The position numbers were made by a program, and so were the translations under genes. A stretch of DNA of 64,000 bases from Mycolicibacterium boenickei. GTDB lineage: Bacteria; Actinomycetota; Actinomycetes; Mycobacteriales; Mycobacteriaceae. Positions 18,465 to 27,836 of the stretch are shown in pieces; the first letter of the stretch is position 1, and the number at the start of each line of letters is the position of its first letter. Below the pieces are notes generated by a model, which did not search any database, was not told the DNA's origin, and was given only the letters and a program-made list of their open reading frames with translations. The stretch spans positions 5,332,001 through 5,396,000 of the forward strand of contig NZ_AP022579.1 of assembly GCF_010731295.1 (NCBI RefSeq), in the 5' to 3' direction.

Positions 18465-19172
18465 CTAGCCCGTCGGGCACGTCCCGGCGGCGTCGCGCAG
18501 CACCCCCGCCGATGCGGCGTCGACCGGGAGCGCATAGCCGCGCAACACCTCGACGAACTGCACCGCGTACTGACACCAGAACGCCCGGTTGGGCGGCATC
18601 CAGTGGGCCGGCTCCTGATCGCCCTTGTCCTGGTTGGGTTTACCGGCGACGGCCAGCAGGTTGGCCGGGTCGTTGGCGAACCGCAGCCGCAGATCGTCGG
18701 GCCAGTCACGCGCGCCCAGATCCCACGCCAACGCCAGCGGCACGATGTGGTCGATCTGCACTGAGGCACCCGTCTGATTGCCGCGGACGAACGGCACCAC
18801 CGCGTTCGTGTACGGATCGTGCAGTGTCCCGGTCGCCACGGCGACCGGGCACCGCTTGATCGCGACGAGTGTCTTGTCGACGAGGTCGCGGTTGAGGATG
18901 TCGTTCCGGGTGTCGCAGCCGTTGTGACCGCCGGGCGCGCTGTTGTCGTCGTCCCAGGACTCTCCGAAGGCGGCACGCCGATAGTCGTTGCCGCGCACCC
19001 GCACCGGAATCTCCGGTACCCCGGCCAACAGGTCCACCCCGGCGGCCACGGTGGGCGGCTGGGCCTGGGCGGCGAACCGCACGGAGTTCTGCGTTGAAGT
19101 GATCACCTGAATGGCGACCACCACCGCGAGTGCGACGGCCGCGGCCAGCCACCACACCCGCCGGCCGGTCAT
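18465..19172 (-). CDS. Secreted or membrane-anchored HNH-family (DUF1524-like) nuclease
   Basis: The 235-residue protein starts with a signal-anchor helix (VWWLAAAVALAVVVAIQVI), then an extracytoplasmic domain with VQIDHIVPLALAWDLGA, the DH..N pattern of DUF1524/HNH nucleases, and a final NLLAVAGKPNQDKGDQEP segment. Cysteines at GCDTR, KRCPVA, FWCQY and GTCPTG may form disulfides, fitting an external location. Nuclease activity is inferred. It overlaps the recG stop by four bases (ATGA), an order also seen in M. tuberculosis (Rv2972c). Confidence 0.85.
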   Translation of the reverse strand: MTGRRVWWLAAAVALAVVVAIQVITSTQNSVRFAAQAQPPTVAAGVDLLAGVPEIPVRVRGNDYRRAAFGESWDDDNSAPGGHNGCDTRNDILNRDLVDKTLVAIKRCPVAVATGTLHDPYTNAVVPFVRGNQTGASVQIDHIVPLALAWDLGARDWPDDLRLRFANDPANLLAVAGKPNQDKGDQEPAHWMPPNRAFWCQYAVQFVEVLRGYALPVDAASAGVLRDAAGTCPTG

Positions 19173-21418
19173 GCCTTGTCCAGGTACTCGACGCGGTCGG
19201 TGTTCACGAATTGTGCTGCCAGCAGATCCATTCCGGGGTCGTGCGGACTCTGCGCGTAGCGCTGCTCGCAGAATTCCCGGGCCTCCTGGATCACTTCGAG
19301 GTGATCCCGCAGGGACAGGAAACGCAGATTGATGGTGCGCCCGGACTGGTTGAGGCCCAGCACATCTCCCTCGCGACGCTCATCGAGGTCGAGGTCTGCC
19401 AGGGCGAACCCGTCGAGCGTCGCGGCCACCGCCTTGATCCGCTCACCGGCCTTCGAGGTTTCCGGCAGCCGAGTGGCCAGCAGGCACAGGCTGGGATGTT
19501 GGCCACGACCGATCCGGCCGCGCAGCTGATGCAGCTGGCTGATGCCGAACCGGTCGGCGTCCATCACGACCATCATGGTCGAGTTGGGCACGTCGACGCC
19601 GACCTCGATGACGGTGGTACACACCAGCACATCGATCTCCCCGGACCGGAATGCCCCCATCACCGCGTCCTTCTCGTCCCCGGACAGCCGGCCGTGCATG
19701 AGCCCGAGGCGCAAGCCCGCCAGCGGGCCCGTGCTCAACCGGTCGAACAGGTCGACGACGGTGATTGGCGGCGGGCCGCCGCGCCCGTCGTTCTTGTCGC
19801 TCGGCTTGTCGGATTCGTCGATGCGCGAGGCGACCACGTAGGCCTGTCTGCCGGCGCCCACCTCCTCGCGGATGCGGGCCCAGGCCCGGTCCAGCCAGGC
19901 CGGCTTCTGCGAGACGAAGATGGTGTTGGTGGTGATGGGTTGCCGGCCGCGGGGCAGTTCGCGCAGCGTCGAGGTCTCCAGATCGCCGTACACGGTGAGC
20001 GCCACGGTGCGCGGAATCGGCGTGGCCGTCATCACCAGCAGGTGAGGAGTCAACCCATCACGAGCCTTGGCCCGCAACGCATCCCGCTGTTCGACGCCGA
20101 ACCGGTGCTGTTCGTCGACGACCACCATGCCCAGGTTGTGGAACTCCACCGCGTCCTGCAACAACGCGTGCGTACCGACGACGATGCCGGCCTGGCCCGA
20201 CGCCACCTGTTCGCGCACGGCACGTTTCTGCGGTGCCGTCATCGATCCGGTCAGCAACGCCACACCGGTCACCGTCTCCGCACCGCCGAGCTGCCCCGCC
20301 ATCGCCAGCGGCCCCAGCACGTCACGGATCGAGCGCGCGTGTTGGGCGGCAAGCACTTCGGTGGGCGCCAACAGCGCGCACTGATAGCCCGCATCGACCA
20401 TCTGCAGCATCGCCAGCACCGACACGATGGTCTTGCCCGAACCCACCTCGCCCTGCAGCATCCGGTTCATCGGGCGCGTCGAGGCCAACTCGCCCGAGAT
20501 CACCTCGAGCACTTCGGACTGCCCCGCAGTCAGCTCGAAGGGCATCCGACTGTGCATCGCGGCGGCCAACCCGTCGTCGACTCGCGGTGCGGCGGGCCCG
20601 GATTCGCTCAGCTCGCTGTAGCGTCGGCCGACCAGCCCCCATTGCAGGCCGATGGCTTCATCAAAGGTCAGCCGCTCGGCCGCCCGGTCCCGGTCCTCGG
20701 ATTTCTCAGCCAGGTGAATGGCCCGCAGCGCCTGATCTTCGGACATCAGATTGTGTTCGCGCACAAACGATTCCGGAAGTGGTTCCGGAATCGGGTCCAG
20801 AACGTCCAGGGTCTGCCGAACGCACGCGTAGATGTCCCAGCTCTGCACCTTTGCCGAGGCCGGGTAGATCGGGAAGAAGTCCCGCTCGAACTCGGCCAGC
20901 ATGTCTTCGCCGGTGGCCCCAGACGCCGTTGCGATGGTCTTGAGCGACTTGGTCCCGATCTGCTTGCCTGCCAGTGGATTCAGCACCAGGAAGGCCGGAT
21001 GGTCGAGCTGAAGGGTATTGCGGAAGTACTTCACCTCGCCGGAGAGCATCAGGCGGGTGCCCTTCTCCAACTTATCCACCATCCACCCGGCATTGAAGAA
21101 CGTCGCCGTCACGGCGGGCCGATGTTCACCGAGGGTGACGCGCAACCACTTTCGGGCCGTCGGCCGGCCCGTCTTCTTGCTGAAGCCCGGCTTCATCTCA
21201 CCGACCTTGGTCTCGGTGACGACCTCGATGAAGGTGACGTGTTCGCCCTCCTCCAAATCAAGGGCCTCACCTTCACCGCGCACCGACATGCCGTCGCTGT
21301 ATTTGCGGGGGTAGTGCCGCAGCAGATCGTTGACGGTGACGATGCCGAAATGCTCTTCGAGGGGCTTGGCCGACCGTGCCCCGATCACCAGGTCCAGTCG
21401 ATCGCCGAGCGCGGCCAC
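19169..21418 (-). CDS. recG: ATP-dependent DNA helicase RecG
   Basis: RecG remodels stalled replication forks and Holliday junctions. The 749-residue protein has an N-terminal wedge/OB domain (~70-240), the Walker A GEVGSGKT, the DEQH box DEQHRFGVEQRDAL, and helicase motifs V and VI (TTVIEVGVDVPN, QLRGRIGRG). The GTG start at 21418 shares one base with the TAG stop of the upstream DAK-domain gene, so the two are coupled. Confidence 0.97.
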   Translation of the reverse strand: MAALGDRLDLVIGARSAKPLEEHFGIVTVNDLLRHYPRKYSDGMSVRGEGEALDLEEGEHVTFIEVVTETKVGEMKPGFSKKTGRPTARKWLRVTLGEHRPAVTATFFNAGWMVDKLEKGTRLMLSGEVKYFRNTLQLDHPAFLVLNPLAGKQIGTKSLKTIATASGATGEDMLAEFERDFFPIYPASAKVQSWDIYACVRQTLDVLDPIPEPLPESFVREHNLMSEDQALRAIHLAEKSEDRDRAAERLTFDEAIGLQWGLVGRRYSELSESGPAAPRVDDGLAAAMHSRMPFELTAGQSEVLEVISGELASTRPMNRMLQGEVGSGKTIVSVLAMLQMVDAGYQCALLAPTEVLAAQHARSIRDVLGPLAMAGQLGGAETVTGVALLTGSMTAPQKRAVREQVASGQAGIVVGTHALLQDAVEFHNLGMVVVDEQHRFGVEQRDALRAKARDGLTPHLLVMTATPIPRTVALTVYGDLETSTLRELPRGRQPITTNTIFVSQKPAWLDRAWARIREEVGAGRQAYVVASRIDESDKPSDKNDGRGGPPPITVVDLFDRLSTGPLAGLRLGLMHGRLSGDEKDAVMGAFRSGEIDVLVCTTVIEVGVDVPNSTMMVVMDADRFGISQLHQLRGRIGRGQHPSLCLLATRLPETSKAGERIKAVAATLDGFALADLDLDERREGDVLGLNQSGRTINLRFLSLRDHLEVIQEAREFCEQRYAQSPHDPGMDLLAAQFVNTDRVEYLDKA

Positions 21419-23058
21419 TACTCCACCCCGATCAGCAGCGCGTCGCCGCGGTGGCCGGTGTGATAGGTCACCAACTCGGCGCCGAGGTGCTCGCGATGCA
21501 CATGGGCCTGCAGCGCCTCCCCCACAGCGCCGTCCACACCATCACCGGTCAACACCGTGATCAGCTCGCCGCCCGCCACCATCAGCAGATCGATCAACCC
21601 GGCGGCAGCCGTCGTGATGTCGGGACCCACGATCAGCACCTCATCGCCCGCGATACCCAGCCCGTCGCCCGGTTTGCAGCCACCCGCCCACGTCAACGCC
21701 TCTTCGGTGGCGATCCGCACCGCGCCGTGCCGGGCGCCCGCGGCCGCCCGCGCCATGGTGTACCCGTCGTCCACGGCTTGTCTGCTCGCGTCGTGGACCG
21801 CCAGCGCGGCCAGGCCCTGCACCATCGAGCCCGCCGGCACCGGCACGACATCGATGCCCCGACCGATCGCGGCCGTGCACCCCGCCACCAGTTCCTCGGC
21901 GGCCACATATCCGTTGGGCAGCAGCATGACCTGGGCGGCGCCCACATCGACCAGGGCCCGCAGCAATTGTTGGGCGCTGATGGGCTCACCCGCGTCGGGC
22001 CGCAACACCTGGGCGCCCTCACCGGCGAACAGCTCGACGCCGCCGTCGCCGTCGACAACGGCCAGCACTGCCCGCTCTCGGGCCCAGCCCCCGGCGGACC
22101 TGAGGCCAGGCGCGACCGTCAGGGCGGTGATCTGGATGCGATTCAGCGCCCCGACCGCGAGCCCGGCCTCGACCGCGGCCCCGGCGTCATCGACGTGGAC
22201 GTGCACCGAGTACTGATCATTGCCCGAGGCGGCGATCGCCACGGACTCACCCATCTGCTCGAGGACGGCCCGCAATCCCTCGACCGCGGGCGCGCCACAT
22301 CCGGTCAGCAGATACATGACCTCGAACTGCGGCGGGGCCTCGGCACCGGCGAGGCCCGTGGCCGGAAATGGCGCCTGCGGTGACGCCGGGGCGTAGACGG
22401 CCCTACGGGGCGCGTGACCGACCAGCGTCGCGGTCATCGCATCGAGCAGAACGAGCAGACCGCGTCCACCCGAATCGACCACGCCGGCCTTGGCCAGCAC
22501 GTCAAGTTGCTGCGGCGTGCGATCCAGAGCTGCCGACGCGGCATCGCCCGCGGCGGCAGCCGCGTCAGCCACGTCACCCCCCTCGGCCGCACGGTGTTCG
22601 GCGGCCGAGGCCGCGGCCTCCAGCACCGACACGATGGTGCCCGGCACGGGCTCCCCCATCGAGGTGACAGCGAGGCCGGCGGCATGGCGCAGCGCCGCGC
22701 CCAACAGGGTGGCGTCCACGACGGAGAGATCCCCGTCACGCTGAGCCGCCGCGTTGGTGATCACCTCGGCCAGGCCGAGCAGAATCTGCGACAGGATCAC
22801 CCCGGAGTTGCCGCGGGCCCCCTGCAACGCCCCGGCCGCCAACGCGCCGGCCAGCGCCGGAACGTCCGCGCCGGCCGGCTCGGCATCGGCATGAGCCCAT
22901 GCCGAACGCATCGTGAACAGCATGTTTGTCCCGGTGTCGGCATCGGCCACCGGGAACACGTTGAGCCGGTTGATCTCGTCGGTATGGGTGATCAGGTCAT
23001 CGACGGCAGTGTGGGCCCAGGCCCGCAGAGCGGAGGCGTCCAGCCGCCGAGCCGACAT
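21418..23058 (-). CDS. DAK2/FakA-like kinase-domain protein
   Basis: This 546-residue protein resembles FakA, the ATP-binding subunit of fatty-acid kinase, and dihydroxyacetone-kinase DhaL domains. The N-terminal DhaL domain shows NVFPVADADTGTN (Asp-rich nucleotide site) and QGARGNSGVILSQ; a middle and a C-terminal DegV-partner region follow. GGGAGG sits four bases before ATG 23058, which decides the start over an upstream TTG. The frame is continuous here, whereas in M. tuberculosis this locus is recorded as two pieces (Rv2974c, Rv2975c). No FakB gene is adjacent, so fatty-acid kinase activity is inference. Confidence 0.88.
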   Translation of the reverse strand: MSARRLDASALRAWAHTAVDDLITHTDEINRLNVFPVADADTGTNMLFTMRSAWAHADAEPAGADVPALAGALAAGALQGARGNSGVILSQILLGLAEVITNAAAQRDGDLSVVDATLLGAALRHAAGLAVTSMGEPVPGTIVSVLEAAASAAEHRAAEGGDVADAAAAAGDAASAALDRTPQQLDVLAKAGVVDSGGRGLLVLLDAMTATLVGHAPRRAVYAPASPQAPFPATGLAGAEAPPQFEVMYLLTGCGAPAVEGLRAVLEQMGESVAIAASGNDQYSVHVHVDDAGAAVEAGLAVGALNRIQITALTVAPGLRSAGGWARERAVLAVVDGDGGVELFAGEGAQVLRPDAGEPISAQQLLRALVDVGAAQVMLLPNGYVAAEELVAGCTAAIGRGIDVVPVPAGSMVQGLAALAVHDASRQAVDDGYTMARAAAGARHGAVRIATEEALTWAGGCKPGDGLGIAGDEVLIVGPDITTAAAGLIDLLMVAGGELITVLTGDGVDGAVGEALQAHVHREHLGAELVTYHTGHRGDALLIGVE

Positions 23059-23205
23059 CGGACCTCCCAATCCCCATCAGATCCCACAGAATCGCGGCCG
23101 CCCCCGCAGTCACCGCCGTGGGCGCCAGCCTATCGACTGACGGCGACAATCTTGATCAGAGCACCGCCGGCTGTGGACAACCTGGGGTGGTGTTCACGGG
23201 CCGTT

Positions 23206-23234
23206 TTGGCGATCCTCTGGCCTCCCGGTATTCT
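23206..23234 (+). promoter_or_regulatory. Sigma-A type promoter of rpmB
   Basis: TTGGCG (23206-23211) and TATTCT (23229-23234) are separated by exactly 17 bases, an excellent housekeeping promoter. The start site should be near 23241, giving a leader of about 77 bases before rpmB. The leader contains the small inverted repeat GCCGT-TTT-ACGGC, which could be structural. Confidence 0.65.
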
Positions 23235-23317
23235 GATCAGGTTGTCGGGTTGAGCCCCGCCGTTTTACGGCGAGCGGGCCCAGACCCCCCAAGGACTGAA
23301 TTCGAGGAGTTGTTGAT

Positions 23318-23512
23318 ATGGCTGCCGTGTGCGATATCTGCGGAAAGGCGCCGGGCTTCGGCAAGTCGGTGTCGCACTCGCATCGGCGGACCAGCCGGCG
23401 CTGGGATCCGAACATCCAGTCGGTGCGTGCCGTGGCACGTCCGGGTGGCAACAAGCAGCGTGTGAACGCTTGCACCTCCTGCATCAAGGCCGGCAAGGTC
23501 TCGCGCGGCTGA
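23318..23512 (+). CDS. rpmB: 50S ribosomal protein L28, zinc-binding (C+) form
   Basis: L28 is a component of the large ribosomal subunit. This 64-residue copy keeps the two CxxC knuckles (CDICGK at residues 5-10 and CTSCIK near 52), which is the zinc-binding C+ form. Mycobacteria also carry a cysteine-free paralogue elsewhere, made under zinc limitation. GAGGAG lies upstream of ATG 23318. The gene is monocistronic by position and divergent from the DAK gene. Confidence 0.97.
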   Translation: MAAVCDICGKAPGFGKSVSHSHRRTSRRWDPNIQSVRAVARPGGNKQRVNACTSCIKAGKVSRG

Positions 23513-23582
23513 CGTCGCGCGCCTGATCGGGTGCGCGACCATCGTGTTTATCTGAGGTCACGGCGGGGTATGCCCTGCCGTC

Positions 23583-23942
23583 ATGACCCCATGTCGTGCA
23601 TCACATAAATCGCTTCGTGCGTTCGCTGCCGCCGTCGCGGTCGGCTCGATGCTGACCGCGTGTGGCGGTACCACTTCCGACGAGGATACGACCACTTCGG
23701 AGACCCCTTCGACGACCGAGGCCCCGGTGACCTCTGAGGGTCCGGCGACCCATACCGAGACGACGGTCATCGAAACCACGGTGTCGCCCGGACCGGGCTC
23801 GCCGCCGGCCGAGATGCCCGGTTCTCCGAACGAAGGCGATGGGGACATGACCGTCCAGATTCCGTCGCCGGGCATTCCGTCACCCCCGCCGATTCCGGCG
23901 CCGCCTGCGATCCCCGCCCCGCCGGGGATCCCCATGCCCTGA
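23583..23942 (+). CDS. Small Thr/Pro-rich putative lipoprotein
   Basis: This 119-residue protein is of unknown function. It has a signal peptide with lipobox SMLTACGG (Cys at ~27), then a low-complexity Thr/Ser/Glu-rich linker and a tail of PSPPPIPAPPAIPAPP type. No folded domain is apparent. It is convergent with ung, whose stop lies six bases beyond. The reading frame is supported by the signal peptide and codon pattern; function cannot be given. Confidence 0.7.
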   Translation: MTPCRASHKSLRAFAAAVAVGSMLTACGGTTSDEDTTTSETPSTTEAPVTSEGPATHTETTVIETTVSPGPGSPPAEMPGSPNEGDGDMTVQIPSPGIPSPPPIPAPPAIPAPPGIPMP

Positions 23943-23947
23943 TCGGC

Positions 23948-24676
23948 TCAGGGCAGCCGCCAGTCGATCGGGTCGGCGCCCTTCTGCTGCAGCAGTTCGT
24001 TGGCCCGGCTGAACGGGCGTGACCCGAAGAATCCTCGCGACGCCGACAACGGCGACGGATGCGGCGATTCGATCGTCGCGCAGTCACCTTCGGCCAGTAG
24101 CGGCTTCAGCGTCGATGCATCGCGGCCCCACAGCACCGCGACCATCGGTTGGTCCCGGGCCACCAGGGCGCGGATCGCGCACTCGGTCACCGCTTCCCAG
24201 CCCTTGCCGCGGTGTGACGCCGGGGTGCCCGGGGACACCGTCAGCACCCTGTTGAGCAGCATCACGCCTTGTTGCGCCCACGGGGTGAGGTCACCGCTGG
24301 CCGGTTGCGGATAGCCCAGGTCCTCGGAGTACTCGGTGAAGATGTTCGACAGACTGCGCGGTAGTGGACGCACGTCGGCACCCACCGAGAAACTGAGGCC
24401 GACGGCGTGTCCCGGCGTCGGGTAGGGATCCTGACCGACGATCAGCACGCGGACCTGCTCGAACGGAAAGGTGAAGGCGCGCAGAACATTCTGGCCTGCG
24501 GGCAGATAGCGTCTGCCCGCGCTGAGCTCGTCGCGGAGGAACTGCCCCATCTGCGCGACATGCGCTCCGACCGGCTCGAGGGCGCGTGCCCAGCCGGGGT
24601 CGACGAGTTCGTTCAGGGGCCGTGCGCCTGCCGTCGCGTCGGCAGTGGTCGTCTTGCTCCTCGCGTCCGCAGTCAC
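23948..24676 (-). CDS. ung: Uracil-DNA glycosylase (family 1)
   Basis: Ung removes uracil from DNA to start base-excision repair. The catalytic motif [16 protein letters not shown] (Asp activates water) is near residue 80 and the second motif [13 protein letters not shown] near residue 205. With GTG 24676 the protein has 242 residues, about 15 longer at the N-terminus than the M. tuberculosis protein; a later start is possible. It lies 24 bases after thiL. Confidence 0.96.
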   Translation of the reverse strand: MTADARSKTTTADATAGARPLNELVDPGWARALEPVGAHVAQMGQFLRDELSAGRRYLPAGQNVLRAFTFPFEQVRVLIVGQDPYPTPGHAVGLSFSVGADVRPLPRSLSNIFTEYSEDLGYPQPASGDLTPWAQQGVMLLNRVLTVSPGTPASHRGKGWEAVTECAIRALVARDQPMVAVLWGRDASTLKPLLAEGDCATIESPHPSPLSASRGFFGSRPFSRANELLQQKGADPIDWRLP

Positions 24677-24700
24677 GGAAAACCAACCTAGCGTGAACCG

Positions 24701-25684
24701 CTAGCCAAACGATTGCCATCCCGCATTACCCGCCCACGGCGCGCCGTCGACGAGGACCGTGGCCGGACCGCCGACCACCCTGCCGATGGCCCGCCAGCCG
24801 GGCGGAACAGCGCCAGGGAAGGTCGCGGCCAATGCGTGGTCCTCACCTCCGCCGAGCACCCACGCCCACGGGTCGGCACCCACTGCCGCGGCGGCCTCGG
24901 CGACCTCGCGCCGATCGCCGTCCAGGAGGTCGCGCTCCAGGTCGATGCCCACCTCGGAGGCCGACGCGATGTGGCCCAGATCGGCGAGCAGGCCGTCGGA
25001 CACATCGGTCATCGAGGTGGCGCCGGCGTCGGCCGCCAGGACCCCCTGCCCGTAGGGCGGCTGCGGGGTCAGGTGTCGCTGCCGCAGTTCGGTGAACCCT
25101 TCGACGCCACGGTGCAGGAGTGCATACCCGGCCGCAGAGCGACCCAGCTCGCCCGCCACCGCCACGGTGTCGCCGACCCGGGCGCCGCTGCGGCATACCG
25201 GTTCCCGGCCGCCGAGATCCCCGAGCACCGTGACGGATATCACCCACTGCGGAGCACTCACCAGGTCTCCCCCGGCGATGCTGGCGCCCAGCAGGCCCGC
25301 CTCGTCCCACAGACCGTCGGCCAGTTCCGCCGCGGCCGCGACCGGGGTGTCCGACGGCGCGCCGAAGGCCACCACGAAGACGGTGCTGCGACCGCCCATC
25401 GCTTCGATGTCGGCGGCGTTCTGGGCGATCGCCTTGCGCCCGATGTCGTGCGGCGTCGACCAATCCAGCCGGAAGTGGCGGTCCTGGACCAACATGTCGG
25501 TGGAGACCACAGCGCGGCCGTCGGCCACCGTCACCACGGCCGCGTCGTCCCCGGGGCCCAGGGTCACCGCGTCGGCTTGCGTGCGCCCGGACACCAGGCG
25601 ATCGATGACGACGAATTCCCCGGCTCCGGCCAGGGTGTCGCCGTTGTCGTCACCGGAATCGGTGACGTTGGTCTCGCCGGTCAT
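24701..25684 (-). CDS. thiL: Thiamine-monophosphate kinase
   Basis: ThiL phosphorylates thiamine monophosphate to the active cofactor thiamine pyrophosphate. The 327-residue protein has the AIRS/PurM-type N-terminal half with LGPGDDAAVV and HFRLDWSTPHDIGRKA, and the C-terminal ATP site region with DVSDGLLADLGHIA. The length is normal. It is cotranscribed with ung and divergent from the Lrp-domain gene. Confidence 0.95.
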   Translation of the reverse strand: MTGETNVTDSGDDNGDTLAGAGEFVVIDRLVSGRTQADAVTLGPGDDAAVVTVADGRAVVSTDMLVQDRHFRLDWSTPHDIGRKAIAQNAADIEAMGGRSTVFVVAFGAPSDTPVAAAAELADGLWDEAGLLGASIAGGDLVSAPQWVISVTVLGDLGGREPVCRSGARVGDTVAVAGELGRSAAGYALLHRGVEGFTELRQRHLTPQPPYGQGVLAADAGATSMTDVSDGLLADLGHIASASEVGIDLERDLLDGDRREVAEAAAAVGADPWAWVLGGGEDHALAATFPGAVPPGWRAIGRVVGGPATVLVDGAPWAGNAGWQSFG

Positions 25685-25790
25685 CTGGCCTCCTGCCGGT
25701 CGGCTGCCGCGTCCTGAACCCGGACCCGACCTGCGGTACGTTTGGTGCCTGCGGCCAGCAGTTTATGCAGCGAGATGGAGGAGACCGCCG

Positions 25791-26033
25791 GTGGTGGAGG
25801 CTTACGTGCTGATCCAGACCGAGGTGGGCCGCGCCGAAGTCGTCGCCAAACAACTCGCAGGCCTGCCGGGCGTGGTGTCCGCGGAATACGTCACCGGCCC
25901 CTATGACGTGGTGTTGCGCATCAGCGCCGATACCTTGGCGGCGCTGCAGTCAGATGTGGTGCCCGCAGTGCAGCAGGTCCCCGGAATCACCCGGACCTTG
26001 ACCTGCCCGATCGCCAACACCGGCCGGCCATAG
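25791..26033 (+). CDS. Stand-alone Lrp/AsnC ligand-binding (RAM) domain protein
   Basis: This 80-residue protein is just the C-terminal effector-binding domain of Lrp/AsnC regulators (EAYVLIQTEVGRAEVVAKQL, then GPYDVVLRI and VPGITRT), with no DNA-binding helix-turn-helix. GGAGGA lies about eight bases before GTG 25791. Such small RAM proteins may bind amino acids and modulate full-length Lrp partners or enzymes. The ligand is not known. A DUF3515 gene follows 10 bases later. Confidence 0.85.
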   Translation: MVEAYVLIQTEVGRAEVVAKQLAGLPGVVSAEYVTGPYDVVLRISADTLAALQSDVVPAVQQVPGITRTLTCPIANTGRP

Positions 26034-26043
26034 AGTTGGTGGT

Positions 26044-26622
26044 GTGACCGACTCGCACACCGCCGACGGACCGCCCCGCGCCTTGCTCATCGCGGCGGTC
26101 GTCGTCGCGGTCTCGGTGCTGATCACCGTCCTCGGTATCGCCGCGTCACGGCAGCAGTCCCCGGTGCAGCAACCGGTCGCGATCCCGTCGATTCCGGCGC
26201 CCCAGGCCGACAGCCAGCAGTGCCACGACCTGCTCAACGGGCTGCCCGAGCAGCTCGGTGATTTCCGCCGCGCGCCGACCGTCGATCCGACGCCGCCGGC
26301 CACCGCGGCGTGGCGCGCCGAGCCGGACACCGAGCCGGTCGTGCTGCGGTGTGGGCTGGAACGCCCCACGGATTTCGTCGTGGGCACGCCACTGCAGGTG
26401 GTCGACGAGGTCCAGTGGTTCCGGGTGAGTGACACCGGCGTGCCGAGCAGCGGGAATGACGCCGACGATCAGGGCCGCAGCACGTGGTACGCGGTGGACC
26501 GCCCGGTGTACGTGGCGTTGACGCTGCCGGCCGGCTCAGGGCCGACCCCGATCCAGCAGATCTCCGGTCAGATCGCCCGCACGATGCCGGCCCAGGAGCC
26601 GGCACCCGGTCAGGCACGCTGA
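26044..26622 (+). CDS. DUF3515 membrane-anchored protein
   Basis: This 192-residue protein has one N-terminal transmembrane segment (ALLIAAVVVAVSVLITVLGIA cut at the ends, ~residues 13-33) and an external domain with two cysteines (QQCHDL and LRCGLE), matching the actinobacterial DUF3515 family and Rv2980. Function is unknown. The GTG start at 26044 lies seven bases after TAGAGT (26031-26036), a TANNNT -10 box whose TAG is the stop codon of the Lrp-domain gene, so a leaderless internal transcript is possible. It converges on ddlA. Confidence 0.87.
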   Translation: MTDSHTADGPPRALLIAAVVVAVSVLITVLGIAASRQQSPVQQPVAIPSIPAPQADSQQCHDLLNGLPEQLGDFRRAPTVDPTPPATAAWRAEPDTEPVVLRCGLERPTDFVVGTPLQVVDEVQWFRVSDTGVPSSGNDADDQGRSTWYAVDRPVYVALTLPAGSGPTPIQQISGQIARTMPAQEPAPGQAR

Positions 26623-26653
26623 GGCAGTAGCGCTCCTCGCGCGCGCAGAAGCC

Positions 26654-27775
26654 TCAGCGCAGGCCGGTGCCCCGTGCGAGCGCGGTCTCGACCATCGCGG
26701 TCAGCAGGGTCGGGTAGTCGACGCCGCTGGCCGCCCACATCCGCGGGAACATCGAGATGGTGGTGAACCCCGGCATGGTGTTGATCTCGTTGATCACCGG
26801 TCCGTCATCGGTGAGGAAGAAGTCGACGCGAGCCAGTCCCTGGCAGTCGATCGCGTTGAAGGCGCGCACGGCCAGCCGGCGGACCTCCTCGGAAACGTCA
26901 TCGTCGACCTTCGCGGGCACATCCAATTCGGCGGCGTCGACAAGATATTTGGTGGCGAAGTCGTAGAAGCCGTCCTCGCGTCCGCGCACCCCGGCCACCC
27001 GGATCTCGCCCACCGTGCTGGCTTCGATGCTGCCGTTGGGGAACTCGAGCACACCGCACTCCAGTTCGCGTCCCGGCACCGCAGCCTCGACGATCACCTT
27101 CGGGTCGTGACGGCGCGCGAGTTCGATCGCGGCGGGCAGTTCGTCCCACGCCGCGACCCGGCTGACGCCGATCGAGGAGCCACCCCGGGCGGGCTTGACG
27201 AACACCGGCAGGCCGAGGCGTTCGCGCTGCTCCAGATCGAGGGTGGGAGCGTTGGGACGCAGCACCACGAAGTCGCCGATCGGCAGGCCCTCGGCGACCA
27301 GAAGCTTCTTGGTGAACTCCTTGTCCATCCCGGCCGCGCTGGACAGCACACCGGAGCCCACGTAGGGAATCCCGGCCAGCTCCAGCAGGCCCTGGATGGT
27401 GCCGTCCTCGCCGTACGGGCCGTGCAGCACCGGGAAGACCACGTCGACGGCGGCCAGCAGCTCACCGGGTCCGTTGCTCAACGCCAGCAGCTGCCCGCTG
27501 CGGTTCGGCGCGGCAGGCAGTGCCAGTTCGGTACCGGACGTCTCGGTGACCTCGGGCAGCTCACCATCCGTGATCGCGAGGGTCTCGGGGCGTCCGTCGG
27601 TCAGCATCCACGAGCCGTCGGGGGTGATCCCGACGGCGACCACCTCGAACCGCTCCGGGTCGAGATTGCGCAGGATGCTGCCTGCTGACACGCACGAGAT
27701 CGCGTGCTCCGAGCTACGTCCGCCGTAGACGACGGCGACTCGGGTACGGGATCCGGTCTGGTTGCGGCCTGTCAC
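26654..27775 (-). CDS. ddlA: D-alanine--D-alanine ligase
   Basis: Ddl joins two D-alanines for the peptidoglycan precursor and is a target of D-cycloserine. The 373-residue ATP-grasp enzyme has the N-terminal [16 protein letters not shown], the mid-domain [15 protein letters not shown], the glycine-rich [14 protein letters not shown] loop and the C-terminal metal site [10 protein letters not shown]. The start is GTG at 27775. It is the usual neighbour of thiL and gpsA in mycobacteria. Confidence 0.97.
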   Translation of the reverse strand: MTGRNQTGSRTRVAVVYGGRSSEHAISCVSAGSILRNLDPERFEVVAVGITPDGSWMLTDGRPETLAITDGELPEVTETSGTELALPAAPNRSGQLLALSNGPGELLAAVDVVFPVLHGPYGEDGTIQGLLELAGIPYVGSGVLSSAAGMDKEFTKKLLVAEGLPIGDFVVLRPNAPTLDLEQRERLGLPVFVKPARGGSSIGVSRVAAWDELPAAIELARRHDPKVIVEAAVPGRELECGVLEFPNGSIEASTVGEIRVAGVRGREDGFYDFATKYLVDAAELDVPAKVDDDVSEEVRRLAVRAFNAIDCQGLARVDFFLTDDGPVINEINTMPGFTTISMFPRMWAASGVDYPTLLTAMVETALARGTGLR

Positions 27776-27836
27776 AACCTAGAGAGGCTACCGTCCCGGG
27801 CCGCGGCTGCCTGTCGGCGCATCCCGACCTGGGCTT

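Noticed and set aside
19130..21463. A 777-codon open frame on the plus strand opposite recG
   Set aside because: Shadow of recG: no domain, skewed composition, and it starts and ends inside other genes.
23240..23317. Leader of rpmB considered as a riboswitch or zinc-responsive RNA element
   Set aside because: Only one short stem (GCCGT/ACGGC) is visible; no known riboswitch core can be recognised.
23583..23942. Minus-strand Gly-rich frame opposite the small lipoprotein (PE/PPE-like appearance)
   Set aside because: The Gly-rich look comes from the complement of Pro codons; the plus frame has a proper signal peptide and lipobox.
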